The position numbers and the translations under genes are program-made. This document shows, piece after piece, positions 25,149 through 33,825 of a DNA stretch of 64,000 nt. Positions within the stretch are counted from its first letter, which is position 1; every line of letters starts with the position of its first letter. The notes below the pieces were generated by a model that was given only the letters and a program-made list of their open reading frames with translations, did not search any database and had not been told where the DNA came from. Source of the DNA: Psychrobacter ciconiae (GTDB lineage: Bacteria > Pseudomonadota > Gammaproteobacteria > Pseudomonadales > Moraxellaceae); the NCBI RefSeq assembly GCF_904846055.1, contig NZ_CAJGYV010000001.1, positions 496,001-560,000 of the forward strand. The letters run 5' to 3'.

Positions 25149-25760
25149 TTAATGACTTTTTTGCTTTTCAGGTTCAGTCGCAAGCGCATAAACCCGCCGA
25201 TTAAGCATATTCCCTTCTTCAGTATCTGATGGCGCGATTGGTCTATTTGCGCCGTATTCAACTGCCTTGATACGATTAGGAGCAATATCAAATTTTGACA
25301 TCAAATAATTTTTAACATTATCGGCTCGAGCTTGTGCTAGAGGATTGGGTTTGCTTAAGTCAGCGCTATAAACCTCACTTTTGGAGCTGTGACCTTCAAT
25401 CCGTATGATTGCGGTCTTATGCTCTTGCATTCTTAAACCTACCTTATCAAGTTCGGCTTGATACTTTGGCAAAATCTCACTGCTATCTTTGTCGAAAAAG
25501 GCACGATATTCCATTTTTAACCCCCTTCCAATGCTTATAGCAACTTCACAACCATAGTCATCAGTGACGACATTTTTTGGCGTACTTGGGCAACGGTCGA
25601 TATTATCCGGAACGCCGTCGCCATCAGAATCACTCAAGGTTGCCATTGGCGATGCGGCTTGGGCTTGGCTATCGGTCGCTGGTTTCGGCGCAATCTGACA
25701 CGCGGATAATGCCAAAGCGCTGCTAAAAATACCGACTGCCAAGCCCACTTTTGATGTCAT
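25149..25760 (-). CDS. OmpA-like lipoprotein with thrombospondin type-3 repeat, copy 1
   Basis: The 203-residue protein has a lipoprotein signal with lipobox LSAC (Cys21). A calcium-binding type-3 repeat motif DSDGDGVPDNIDRCP follows near residue 43, then an OmpA peptidoglycan-binding domain (about 80-195) with AQARADNVKNYL and the terminal NRRVYAL. It probably anchors the outer membrane to peptidoglycan. Its closest relative is the next gene. About 160 bp of the 3' half are nearly identical to that gene, while the rest has diverged. Confidence 0.88.
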   Translation of the reverse strand: MTSKVGLAVGIFSSALALSACQIAPKPATDSQAQAASPMATLSDSDGDGVPDNIDRCPSTPKNVVTDDYGCEVAISIGRGLKMEYRAFFDKDSSEILPKYQAELDKVGLRMQEHKTAIIRIEGHSSKSEVYSADLSKPNPLAQARADNVKNYLMSKFDIAPNRIKAVEYGANRPIAPSDTEEGNMLNRRVYALATEPEKQKSH

Positions 25761-25811
25761 GGTAAAGTCCTTTTTAATAATTATTCTGCCCTTTCTTTGT
25801 CCTAAATTTTT

Positions 25812-26420
25812 TTAATTAAAGCCTTTTCTATATTCGTCAGGCTCAAACGCAAGCGCATAAACTCGGCGATTGATCATATTGCCTTCTTCAGTATCTGATG
25901 GCGCAATCGGTCTATTTGCGCCGTATTCAACTGCCTTGATACGATTAGGAGCAATATCAAATTTTGACATTAAATAATTTTTAACATTATCGGCTCGAGC
26001 TTGTGCTAGAGGATTGGGTTTGCTTAAGTCAGCGCTATCCACTTCCGTTCTTGAATTATGACCTTCAATCCATAGGTTAGCGTCTTTGTACTCTTGCATT
26101 TTCAAGCCTACCCTATCAAGTTCGGCTTGATATTTTAATAAAAGCTCACTGCTGTCTTTGTCAAAAAAGGCGCGAAACTCCATCATTAACCCGACCTCGC
26201 CCATAAAAGGGCAGCCTCTTTCATCGACGACCACGTTTGGTGGCGTGGCAGGACATTGGTCAATGTTATCTGGAACGCCATCGCCATCAGAATCCAAAAC
26301 GGGAGCCGCAACGGTATTTGTTTGCTGACTGACCATTATTGGTTTCGGCGTAGTTTGACACGCGGATAATGTTAAAGCGCTGCTAAAAATGATAATCGCT
26401 GAATAAAAATCCTTTTTCAT
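25812..26420 (-). CDS. OmpA-like lipoprotein with thrombospondin type-3 repeat, copy 2
   Basis: This 202-residue paralog of the neighbouring gene has the same architecture: signal and lipobox LSAC (Cys21), DSDGDGVPDNIDQCP and an OmpA domain ending NRRVYAL. The N-terminal half and linker differ (FMGEVGLMMEFRAF against SIGRGLKMEYRAF), whereas the C-terminal half is nearly the same. Both lie in one direction 51 bp apart, so they arose by tandem duplication and are probably co-transcribed. Copy 2 is upstream in the transcript. Confidence 0.88.
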   Translation of the reverse strand: MKKDFYSAIIIFSSALTLSACQTTPKPIMVSQQTNTVAAPVLDSDGDGVPDNIDQCPATPPNVVVDERGCPFMGEVGLMMEFRAFFDKDSSELLLKYQAELDRVGLKMQEYKDANLWIEGHNSRTEVDSADLSKPNPLAQARADNVKNYLMSKFDIAPNRIKAVEYGANRPIAPSDTEEGNMINRRVYALAFEPDEYRKGFN

Positions 26421-26437
26421 GGTAAATTCCTTTTAAG

Positions 26438-27691
26438 TTAAACGCCACTTGCCTTTTTCGCAAACAGTCGCATTAGTGGCTTGATTTTGCCAACGCGATA
26501 CATGCCCTCACTACGAACCTGCTGAACGGGTCGAAGCTGCGCCAAATCACCGGCAAACAACCAGTTAATCGCCGAAAAGCTGTGCATCATCACGCTGTTA
26601 TGCGGTCGGCGCTCGCGCTCGTAACGGCTGAGTGTTTGCCATTTGCCCCAAGCGTTGCCGCCACTTCGTTGAAAATCGCGCTCAAGTTGACTTGCTAGAG
26701 CCGTTACATCAAGCATTCCCAAATTTAGCCCTTGACCTGCCAGTGGATGGACGCCGTGAGCGGCATCGCCAATCAATGCCAAATTGGGCGCGATATAGCT
26801 TTTGGCGTGTTGGGCGGTCAAGTCAAAGCTGGCGATGGACTCAATGGTGTCAATCGCGCCAAGCTCATAGTGACAAGCTGCTGCAAGCTTATCAGCAAGA
26901 ACGCGCGGCGACTCAGCAAGCAGCTCAAGCGCCCGATTGCGCGGTAAGCTCCAAACGATAGATTGCCAATGCTGCGGATTTGCTTTGTCACTATCTGTAA
27001 TATCGGCAAGCGGTAACAGCGCAAGCGTTCCAGTCGGCAGCATGGCTTGGCGGGCGGTCGCATTGTGCGGCTTTTGGGTTTGAATGGCGCAGCAAATCGC
27101 AGTTTGCTGATAGTCAAACGTATCAAGGTCAATCCCTGCTTGCTTTCGTACAAACGAGCCGCGACCATCCGCACCAACGAGCAGCGACGCGCTGATGATT
27201 TGACCGTCATCAAGCGTTACCCTATAGCCGCTAACTTCTCCTAACCAATCAAGCCCCTGTACTTTTTGACCTGACATTAAGGTTAAATAACCGCTGTTGG
27301 CGACCTCCTGCAGGCGCTGCCAAAGCGCAAACTCAATTACAAACGGCTCAACCATACTGCCAAGTAAGCTGCTTGACTCCTCGTCGTTAAATAACAGCTC
27401 GCCCATGCCGTTGAGTTGCCAAACTTGCATTTGGGTATAATCGGCTTTGCGCTCAGAGTTGACGATATACTCCCAAGCGCCGACGTCTTTTAACAGCTCG
27501 ATACTGGCAAGGCTGAGCGCATAAACGCGGGCATCGCGCTTGGCAAGTTTGGCTTTCCAATCTTGAGCGCTCATTTTGGGTCGCGCATCAATCAAGGTGA
27601 CCGGATGCTGATGTTGCGCAAGCTTTAATGCCAAGGTTGCGCCAACGATACCGCCGCCGATGATGAGAGTTTGGCTGTTTGAGTTGCTCAC
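26438..27691 (-). CDS. UbiH-family FAD monooxygenase, UbiI/UbiF type
   Basis: The start is placed at GTG 27691, preceded by AAGGA with 7 bp spacing; an in-frame ATG 8 codons earlier has no ribosome site. The 417-residue flavoprotein has the FAD motif GGGIVGA near the N-terminus, the DG motif VGADGRGSFVR (about 175) and the GD motif LIGDAAHGVHPLAGQG (about 320). It hydroxylates the aromatic ring during ubiquinone synthesis. The GDAAH form fits UbiI/VisC or UbiF rather than UbiH; I cannot choose between them. It is paired with a UbiH-like gene just upstream, with the same leader sequence before each start. Confidence 0.85.
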   Translation of the reverse strand: MSNSNSQTLIIGGGIVGATLALKLAQHQHPVTLIDARPKMSAQDWKAKLAKRDARVYALSLASIELLKDVGAWEYIVNSERKADYTQMQVWQLNGMGELLFNDEESSSLLGSMVEPFVIEFALWQRLQEVANSGYLTLMSGQKVQGLDWLGEVSGYRVTLDDGQIISASLLVGADGRGSFVRKQAGIDLDTFDYQQTAICCAIQTQKPHNATARQAMLPTGTLALLPLADITDSDKANPQHWQSIVWSLPRNRALELLAESPRVLADKLAAACHYELGAIDTIESIASFDLTAQHAKSYIAPNLALIGDAAHGVHPLAGQGLNLGMLDVTALASQLERDFQRSGGNAWGKWQTLSRYERERRPHNSVMMHSFSAINWLFAGDLAQLRPVQQVRSEGMYRVGKIKPLMRLFAKKASGV

Positions 27692-27782
27692 GGGGTTATC
27701 CTTATAAAAATCCATGCTGTTAAAATTGGGGGTTAAAAAAGGCGGTTAAAAATGACGCTTTAAAATTTTAAAAAATGAACCA

Positions 27783-29057
27783 TTAAGACTTAAGCCCCAT
27801 CGCATAATTGGCAACCAATGGTTTAACGCGAGGCAATTTATCAAAGGCTATCAGCGCCACATTTCGCGCCAATTTCACCGCAGGGTTTGGGTGGGTAAAG
27901 CCATGAACGACCGCATCACAAAAGCGAATCACGCGCTTTTGATCCACAAGGCGGGCGCGCTCATAGCGTTTGAGCATGGTATTATCACCAATGTCCTCGC
28001 CTTTTAATACCTGACGCGACAGCATTTTTGCAAGCACATGAGCATCACGCAAGCACAAGTTAAAGCCTTGCCCCGCCACCGGATGCAAGGTGTGAGCGGC
28101 ATTTCCCATAATCACGCAGCGCCCCAAAACTTGTTTTTTTGCAAGCACTCGGGTGAGCGGATAAGCGCCGCGGCGACCGGCTTTTAAAAACGTGCCGGCG
28201 CGATTGCCAAACGCTTCTTGCAAAGTCTGTAAAAAATGCGCCTCATCGGTCAGATAACGACTTTCTTCACCTTTTGGGCAAACCCAAACCACCGAGCGCC
28301 GATATCCGGTCTGCAAGTCATTATTGCCATCGCCGTCCGCGTCCGTCAGCGGCAATACTGCCAAAGGTCCTGCTGGACTAAAGCGCTCGATGGCGATATG
28401 GTGGTGCGGCTGATCTGTTTCGACCACCCCAACGATTGCCGTTTGCTCATAATCGTAAGTCGTCGTCTCAATGCCTAAGATATTGCGAACGGTAGAATCG
28501 CGACCATCACAAGCGACCAAAATACTGCCTTGAAGCTGCTGCTCATTAGTTTCATCAAAATAGCTAAAAATTAAACTCACGCTGTCGCTATCTTGCGTCA
28601 CATTGGTCACTTGAGCGTTATCAATCAGCGTAATCAGCGGCTCAGCTTTTGCCGCCAAAAGTAATTTGCGACCCAGCCAAGCATTTTCCATCACCTGACC
28701 AAACGACTCGACGTGCTCTTCTTCTTTATTAAGCGCCGCCTTTCCAAAGCTGCCCTGCTCGCTAATCTCAACGCCATCAATACGGCAAGCGTGGCTTTGC
28801 AATTTGTCCCAAAGGTTAATTTCTTGATAAATTTGCACCGTTCGCCGTGACAGCGCCGTATTTCGGCTGTCTAAATAATGCTGTTGAAAGCCCTCATCAT
28901 CAGGGCTTAATTCTGGAAAGCGGTTTTTTTCAAGCAAGGTGCTTTTAATCCCTTGATGAGCAAGCATCAGCGCAAACGACAATCCCACATGACCGCCGCC
29001 GACGATTAACACCTGCTCATCGGTGATTGCTGCGGTTGAGCTGTTAGCATTTGGCAT
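27783..29057 (-). CDS. ubiH: 2-octaprenyl-6-methoxyphenol hydroxylase, UbiH
   Basis: The start is the ATG at 29057, with AAGGAT 6 bp upstream; the frame is open 8 codons further. The 424-residue flavoprotein has GGGHVGLSFALML at the N-terminus, VACDGRDSTVRNILG (DG motif), and GRCVIMGNAAHTLHPVAGQG. The N in place of D in this last motif is characteristic of UbiH, as in E. coli. It acts in aerobic ubiquinone synthesis, alongside the UbiI/UbiF-type gene downstream. Co-transcription with that gene is likely. Complex I (nuo), a ubiquinone reducer, is encoded elsewhere in the window. Confidence 0.88.
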   Translation of the reverse strand: MPNANSSTAAITDEQVLIVGGGHVGLSFALMLAHQGIKSTLLEKNRFPELSPDDEGFQQHYLDSRNTALSRRTVQIYQEINLWDKLQSHACRIDGVEISEQGSFGKAALNKEEEHVESFGQVMENAWLGRKLLLAAKAEPLITLIDNAQVTNVTQDSDSVSLIFSYFDETNEQQLQGSILVACDGRDSTVRNILGIETTTYDYEQTAIVGVVETDQPHHHIAIERFSPAGPLAVLPLTDADGDGNNDLQTGYRRSVVWVCPKGEESRYLTDEAHFLQTLQEAFGNRAGTFLKAGRRGAYPLTRVLAKKQVLGRCVIMGNAAHTLHPVAGQGFNLCLRDAHVLAKMLSRQVLKGEDIGDNTMLKRYERARLVDQKRVIRFCDAVVHGFTHPNPAVKLARNVALIAFDKLPRVKPLVANYAMGLKS

Positions 29058-29383
29058 AAAATTATCCTTATATTTGTTCAATGAGTGATTCAGTTTTCAA
29101 TCAAAAACGTGGCAAAACCTCAACGTAAAAAGGGCAATCAAACTTTACCTATCTTATAATATTTTGCGCCAAGCTGTGTCGTGATTGCTTAACCACTCAG
29201 GCGCAATCTATCAAATTCTTTTTTATCCAAACAGCGAAAACTAAGCAAAAATATGCGCCACGCGGTTGCAATCAACATACAAAAACGGCGTACTTTGGCA
29301 GGGGATTTGGCTTGAATTTTTAATTCTATCAACCATAATGAAGTCAGGAGTTTTTATAATTTTATCACTAAAAGGATAATCGC
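29058..29383. other. Divergent intergenic region, ubiH / ybeZ
   Basis: These 326 bp have no gene. A perfect TATAAT on the + strand (29155-29160) lacks a good -35. The ybeZ ribosome site AAAGGA is at 29371-29376. No terminator or clear operator was seen. Confidence 0.6.
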
Positions 29384-30490
29384 TTGACTGATACCATAAG
29401 CCGCCATGTCACCTTTGAGCATTTGACCCAAGAGCATCTAAAAACTATCTTGGGCGAATTTAATAACCATTTAAAATACCTTCAAGAGCGCCTTGATATC
29501 AAAATTAGCCAGCGCAATGGCGATTTTACCTTAAGTGGCGATTTGGGCGGCGTTGAGCTTGGTGAGCGCATTTTGTATAAGCTTGCCGATGAAGCGCAAA
29601 ACGCAAAAGACATCACCCCGCAAGAGCTGCATTTAATCATTCAATCAAGCCTTGCCCGCGATAACGACGACGTGATTGATAATACGCCAAGCGCAAAGGT
29701 TGCAAAAAACAACGACAGCGATGATGATTTAGACGCGCCAAAGGACTTTACGCCAGTTACCTTGCGAACGCGAAAAGGCAAAATCATCCCGCGCGGCGGC
29801 AATCAGCAGCGCTATGTCAAAAATATTTTGACCTCAGACATTTCTTTTGGTATTGGTCCTGCCGGAACGGGAAAAACGTATCTTGCGGTTGCTTGCGCGG
29901 TGGATATGATTGAGCGCAATGAGATTGAGCGTATTTTGCTGGTTCGGCCTGCAGTAGAAGCTGGCGAAAAACTAGGCTTTTTACCCGGCGATTTAACCCA
30001 AAAAATCGACCCGTATTTGCGACCCCTTTATGACGCGCTTTATGAAATGATTGGCTTTGAAAAAGTCGGAAAAATGATTGAGCGCCAAGAAATTGAGATT
30101 GCACCGCTGGCTTACATGCGCGGTCGGACGCTCAATAACTCGTTCGTCATTTTGGATGAAGCGCAAAACACCACCCCTGAGCAAATGAAAATGTTCTTAA
30201 CGCGGTTGGGATTTGGCTCGCGGGCGGTCATTACCGGTGACATTTCGCAAGTGGATTTGCCACGCGGCACCAAATCGGGACTGGCACAAGCCATGGAAAT
30301 CTTAAGCGATATCGATGAGATCCACATCACCAAATTTGATTCAAAAGACGTTGTTCGCCATCATTTGGTTCAAAAAATCGTTGAAGCTTATGATGAATTT
30401 GACGACGAGCAAGAGCGCATTAAGGAGCAGCGCAAACAAGAGCGCTTAAAAGAGCAAGAACAAGCGCGGTTGGCAAATTTGGAAGCGTAA
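29384..30490 (+). CDS. ybeZ: PhoH-family ATPase YbeZ
   Basis: The TTG start at 29384 is supported by AAAGGA 7 bp upstream, and no ATG is available in frame nearby. The 368-residue protein has an N-terminal RNA-binding-like region ([14 protein letters not shown]) and a PhoH ATPase domain with Walker A GPAGTGKT (158-165) and Walker [10 protein letters not shown] (about 255). [16 protein letters not shown] is a PhoH signature. The C-terminal tail is highly charged (E, R, K, Q). YbeZ partners with the endoribonuclease YbeY in rRNA processing, and ybeY is the next gene. Confidence 0.93.
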   Translation: MTDTISRHVTFEHLTQEHLKTILGEFNNHLKYLQERLDIKISQRNGDFTLSGDLGGVELGERILYKLADEAQNAKDITPQELHLIIQSSLARDNDDVIDNTPSAKVAKNNDSDDDLDAPKDFTPVTLRTRKGKIIPRGGNQQRYVKNILTSDISFGIGPAGTGKTYLAVACAVDMIERNEIERILLVRPAVEAGEKLGFLPGDLTQKIDPYLRPLYDALYEMIGFEKVGKMIERQEIEIAPLAYMRGRTLNNSFVILDEAQNTTPEQMKMFLTRLGFGSRAVITGDISQVDLPRGTKSGLAQAMEILSDIDEIHITKFDSKDVVRHHLVQKIVEAYDEFDDEQERIKEQRKQERLKEQEQARLANLEA

Positions 30491-30514
30491 ACTGCTTTAT
30501 GAGCTAAGTAACAC

Positions 30515-30548
30515 AAAAACCGGAGGGCAAAGGCTTTTCCGGTTTTTT
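30515..30548 (+). terminator. Intrinsic terminator after ybeZ
   Basis: The arm AAAAACCGGA (30515-30524) pairs with TCCGGTTTTT (30538-30547) around a 13-base loop, followed by a T. It implies that ybeY is at least partly transcribed from its own promoter. Confidence 0.7.
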
Positions 30549-30590
30549 ACTGATTGTGATTCCTTTAACGATTTAAAATTTAGGATAATT

Positions 30591-31139
30591 ATGAATAATG
30601 ATTCTTGTGAATTAACCATAAGCGCCAACGATAATATTGATGGGGCAATTTTAGAAAATTATTATAACGAAGATAAGCTGGCAATAGTCGTTCAAACCGC
30701 CCTTGATGAGATGTCAGCACGTGTTAAGGACGGCTTAGAGTTGCCTTATTTTGCCGATAGTGAGGATTGGTTAGACACACCGAAAATGCTTGATCTTTAT
30801 ATCACCGATCTTAAGGAAGGTCGCCAGTTAAATTTAGAAGCTCGCGGCAAAGACTACGCCACCAACATTTTGTCCTATCCAAGCGACTTTCCCGAAGCTA
30901 TTTTAGCGCTCCTGCCTGCCCTGCCGTTGGGCGAGCTGATTATCTGCCATGAGGTGATGGCACGGGAAGCTGCCGAGCAAAATAAAAGCCTCAATGACCA
31001 TATTCAGCATTTATTGGTTCATGGTATTTTGCACCTACTCGGTTTTGATCACGAATTAGGCGATGCTGAGCAAGAGGAAATGGAAGGCTTTGAGATTGCC
31101 ATTTTAGCCAAGCTTAATATCGCCAATCCTTATGAATAA
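30591..31139 (+). CDS. ybeY: Endoribonuclease YbeY (16S rRNA 3'-end maturation)
   Basis: The 182-residue protein carries the zinc motif H-x3-H-x5-H in [13 protein letters not shown] (His144, His148, His154), the family's active site. [10 protein letters not shown] (about residue 96) is another conserved stretch. An N-terminal extension of about 25 residues precedes the usual core. YbeY processes the 16S rRNA 3' end and participates in ribosome quality control. It follows ybeZ, with a terminator between, and converges on the MscS-like gene with a 12-bp gap. It is unusually acidic at the N-terminus. Confidence 0.92.
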   Translation: MNNDSCELTISANDNIDGAILENYYNEDKLAIVVQTALDEMSARVKDGLELPYFADSEDWLDTPKMLDLYITDLKEGRQLNLEARGKDYATNILSYPSDFPEAILALLPALPLGELIICHEVMAREAAEQNKSLNDHIQHLLVHGILHLLGFDHELGDAEQEEMEGFEIAILAKLNIANPYE

Positions 31140-31151
31140 AGCCGCCAATCA

Positions 31152-31928
31152 TTAAGCCGCGTCTTTTAAGGCGTATTTAAGCGCTTCAAGCAGCTCGCAT
31201 TGCATTTCCCACCAGTCCTTATTGGTTGACCAAACATTTAAAGTCAGCTCCACCGAACTGTCGCCCAAACTGGTCACTTGAACGGTGGGTTCAGGCGATT
31301 TTAGGGCTTTGTCGTTCGCATTTGCAAGCTTGAGCATGGTCGCTTTGGCGGCTTTAAGGTTTTCATCAAATCCTACTTTGATAGTGATATCAACGCGGCG
31401 GTTAGGAAGCACGGTAAAGTTGGTCACCGCACTGGTAGTAATCGTGCCGTTTGGAATAATGATGTCATGATTGTTCACCGTCGTTAAATGGGTATTAATC
31501 AAGGTAATTTGCGAAATCGTTCCAGTAAAATTGTTAATTTGAACATAATCCCCGCAAACAAACGGTCTAAAGGTGATAATCAAGATGCCAGCAGCAAAGT
31601 TTGACAATTGGTCTTTTAATGACAAGCCAATTGCCACCGCCGCGCCGCCTAAAATCGCCGCCACCGAGGTGGTATGAATGCCAACGTGATTGAGCGCAGA
31701 TAAAATCACCACAACAAGCAAAATACCATAAAGCAGTCGGCTTAAAAAACTTGCAACCGTATCTTCAATTTTACTTCGGCTCATCACCGTATTTGCCAAC
31801 CCTACCGCTCTTTTGGCAAGCCAGCGCCCGATAAAAAAGATAAGCAAAGCCACGATGATTTTTATGCCAATAATTACCGCGTTATCGGCAAGAATTGCCA
31901 AATCCCAATCAAACTCTAAAACTTTCAT
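31152..31928 (-). CDS. mscS: Small-conductance mechanosensitive channel, MscS family
   Basis: I use the ATG at 31928 (258 residues); a GTG two codons earlier is also possible. Three hydrophobic segments (about 10-35, 60-80, 88-125) precede the beta domain. The pore-lining TM3 shows the G/A-rich pattern GGAAVAIGLSLKDQLSNFAAGI. The beta domain contains GDYVQINNFTGTISQITLINT and IPNGTI, as in E. coli MscS (YggB). It opens under membrane tension to release osmolytes. It is monocistronic. Confidence 0.92.
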   Translation of the reverse strand: MKVLEFDWDLAILADNAVIIGIKIIVALLIFFIGRWLAKRAVGLANTVMSRSKIEDTVASFLSRLLYGILLVVVILSALNHVGIHTTSVAAILGGAAVAIGLSLKDQLSNFAAGILIITFRPFVCGDYVQINNFTGTISQITLINTHLTTVNNHDIIIPNGTITTSAVTNFTVLPNRRVDITIKVGFDENLKAAKATMLKLANANDKALKSPEPTVQVTSLGDSSVELTLNVWSTNKDWWEMQCELLEALKYALKDAA

Positions 31929-32158
31929 ACCCACTCTTTGATTTATTTCCCATTAATTTCGTGATTATTTCCTTAACCATTTTTTATAAAAAATAGCGAG
32001 GTTAAGTCTACCACCAATCGCGTTATCTTCTTTAGGAGATTTGCTACAAAGCAGCGCGGATGGTTGTCGGCTGCCGATTTTGTTATATACTCTTTTTTAT
32101 AGTTTATAAAACCTAAAACTCCTTGCCACAAATTAAATTGAATAATAAGGACCACACT

Positions 32159-32926
32159 TTGAGCAATTTTGAAAACGTTGAGGACACCCTTGAGACGATT
32201 GGTCAGCGCATCAGCGACGCCCTGACAGACAGCTTTGACAGTTTGAGCGTCTATTTAAGGCAGCTTTATCAAAAAACAGCGGATAAAATGGACGATGAGC
32301 TGCATCTTCCGGTTGCGCAAAAGTACGTCAATGATGCGCTGCAAAAATTTGTCACCGACAATGTCAAAGCCATTTTAGAGCTTCGGGTTGAGCTTCACGA
32401 TGATTGGTTTCGGTTGTTTGCCACCATCAATGTGGCAGGGATTTACACTGAAGTTGCCAGTAACTTTCGTCTCGTTCACGTTCAATTAGACCGCAACGTT
32501 CAGCGCTTTGTCTTTGGTCAGCTGACGTATACCGACGTGCTAAACTTGCGCTGTGAGTCGTTTGTCAAACGTCAAGGCATTAAGCTTGCCATTTGGCTTT
32601 ATCATAGCGTTTTGAAAAAAGACCCACTTGGGGTAATTTTAAGCTATATCAACATTGCCCGCGCCAAAGAAGACATCATTTATCTCGACATTCACCGCTG
32701 GCTAAAAAAGAACGATAAAATCATGAGTGCGCTGCATAAAGTTCAAGTTAACGACGGCGAGGTCGCTGAAGACCAGCTTATTTTAAAGACCCAAGTCAAC
32801 TACCGCGACCTGCTTGGCGGCGGCAGCGGCGAGGACATTATTAGCGACAAAGATGAGCCAGATCCCGAATTGATGAAAGGTCCGATTAATCCTATTGCTA
32901 ATGCCACCGAACCTGCCGAAGAGTGA
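32159..32926 (+). CDS. Unknown protein
   Basis: I place the start at TTG 32159, preceded by AAGGA with 7 bp spacing, giving 255 residues; a TTG at 32123 has no ribosome site. There is no signal peptide or clear transmembrane segment. The N-terminal third is helical and acidic (FENVEDTLETIGQRISDAL). The middle is mixed with many hydrophobic beta-like stretches (NVKAILELRVELHDDWFRLFATINVAGIY, RLVHVQLDRNVQRFVFG). The C-terminus is a charged tail (GEDIISDKDEPDPELMKG). I recognise no family. It converges with the ferredoxin reductase gene (8-bp gap) and diverges from the MscS gene. Confidence 0.7.
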   Translation: MSNFENVEDTLETIGQRISDALTDSFDSLSVYLRQLYQKTADKMDDELHLPVAQKYVNDALQKFVTDNVKAILELRVELHDDWFRLFATINVAGIYTEVASNFRLVHVQLDRNVQRFVFGQLTYTDVLNLRCESFVKRQGIKLAIWLYHSVLKKDPLGVILSYINIARAKEDIIYLDIHRWLKKNDKIMSALHKVQVNDGEVAEDQLILKTQVNYRDLLGGGSGEDIISDKDEPDPELMKGPINPIANATEPAEE

Positions 32927-32934
32927 AACGTAAG

Positions 32935-33747
32935 TTACCAGTAGTTTTCCACGGCAATATTACCCTCGCCGCGCCGATTCATGACAAACCCCATCGACTT
33001 TAGGGTTTCTTTGGTATCCTCAACCATCTCAGGGTTGCCGCAAAGCATAATATGTGCCGAGTCAGTATCGAGTTCAACGCCTGCCGCTTTTGCAAGGTCG
33101 CCGTTTAATAATAACGTCGGTAGCCTTGCATGAAGCGCCCCTGCCATTTTTTCACGGGTCACAATGGGGATAAAAATCAGCTTGGCAGGATTGTCCACTA
33201 AGCTGCCAAAATCTTCTTGCAAGGTTTGAATTTTATCCAAATACGCAAGCTCATCTTTACTTCTAGCGCTGTAGGCTAAAATAATATGCTCGTAATCTTG
33301 CCAAGTTTGCAGGTCTTGCAGCATCGATAAAAAGGGCGCCAGTCCCGTTCCGGTAGCTAGTAGCCACAAGTCCTTTGGTAGGGGCTTTTGATAGCGCGCC
33401 AAGGTCAAAAAGCCAAACGGCGTGGTGTTTAAAAGTAGCGTATCGCCAACTTGTAAATGCTGCAATTCAGAGGTAAATGCGCCATCAGGAATGACGATAG
33501 AGAAAAACTCAAGCACCTCATCAAATGGCGAGGACACAATCGAGTATGCCCGAAAAATGTCTTCATCTGGCGCGTTATTTCCCGCCTCAAGATGATAACG
33601 AAGCTTGCTTGGGTTGACCCCAAGGCGCACAAATTGACCGGCAGTGAATTTAAAGCTGTCAGGTCGGCTGACCGTAAAGCTGAACAAATTGGGCGTCCAC
33701 GTTGTTTTACTTAGCACTTCAACTAAAGCTATGTTTGACTCACTCAT
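32935..33747 (-). CDS. fpr: Ferredoxin/flavodoxin-NADP(+) reductase
   Basis: The 270-residue FNR has the FAD-binding motif RAYSIVSSP (residues about 66-74), the NADP-binding GTGLAPFLSML (about 132-142) and CGNPEMVEDT near the C-terminus. It ends with an aromatic residue (ENYW), as is common for this family. It transfers electrons between NADPH and ferredoxin or flavodoxin and supports oxidative stress defence and Fe-S assembly. It is separated from nuoN by a strong terminator that belongs to the nuo operon, so it is an independent transcription unit. Confidence 0.92.
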   Translation of the reverse strand: MSESNIALVEVLSKTTWTPNLFSFTVSRPDSFKFTAGQFVRLGVNPSKLRYHLEAGNNAPDEDIFRAYSIVSSPFDEVLEFFSIVIPDGAFTSELQHLQVGDTLLLNTTPFGFLTLARYQKPLPKDLWLLATGTGLAPFLSMLQDLQTWQDYEHIILAYSARSKDELAYLDKIQTLQEDFGSLVDNPAKLIFIPIVTREKMAGALHARLPTLLLNGDLAKAAGVELDTDSAHIMLCGNPEMVEDTKETLKSMGFVMNRRGEGNIAVENYW

Positions 33748-33769
33748 GAGGTATCCTTATTTTTCGCCC

Positions 33770-33808
33770 AAAAAAAGATGCACCAAGCTTAGCATAACTT
33801 GGTGCATC
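33770..33808 (-). terminator. Strong terminator of the nuo operon
   Basis: GATGCACCAAG (33777-33787) and CTTGGTGCATC (33798-33808) form a perfect 11-bp stem with a 10-base loop. On the - strand it is followed by a run of seven T residues, immediately after nuoN. Confidence 0.9.
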
Positions 33809-33825
33809 CGTCAGCTTACGCCGTC

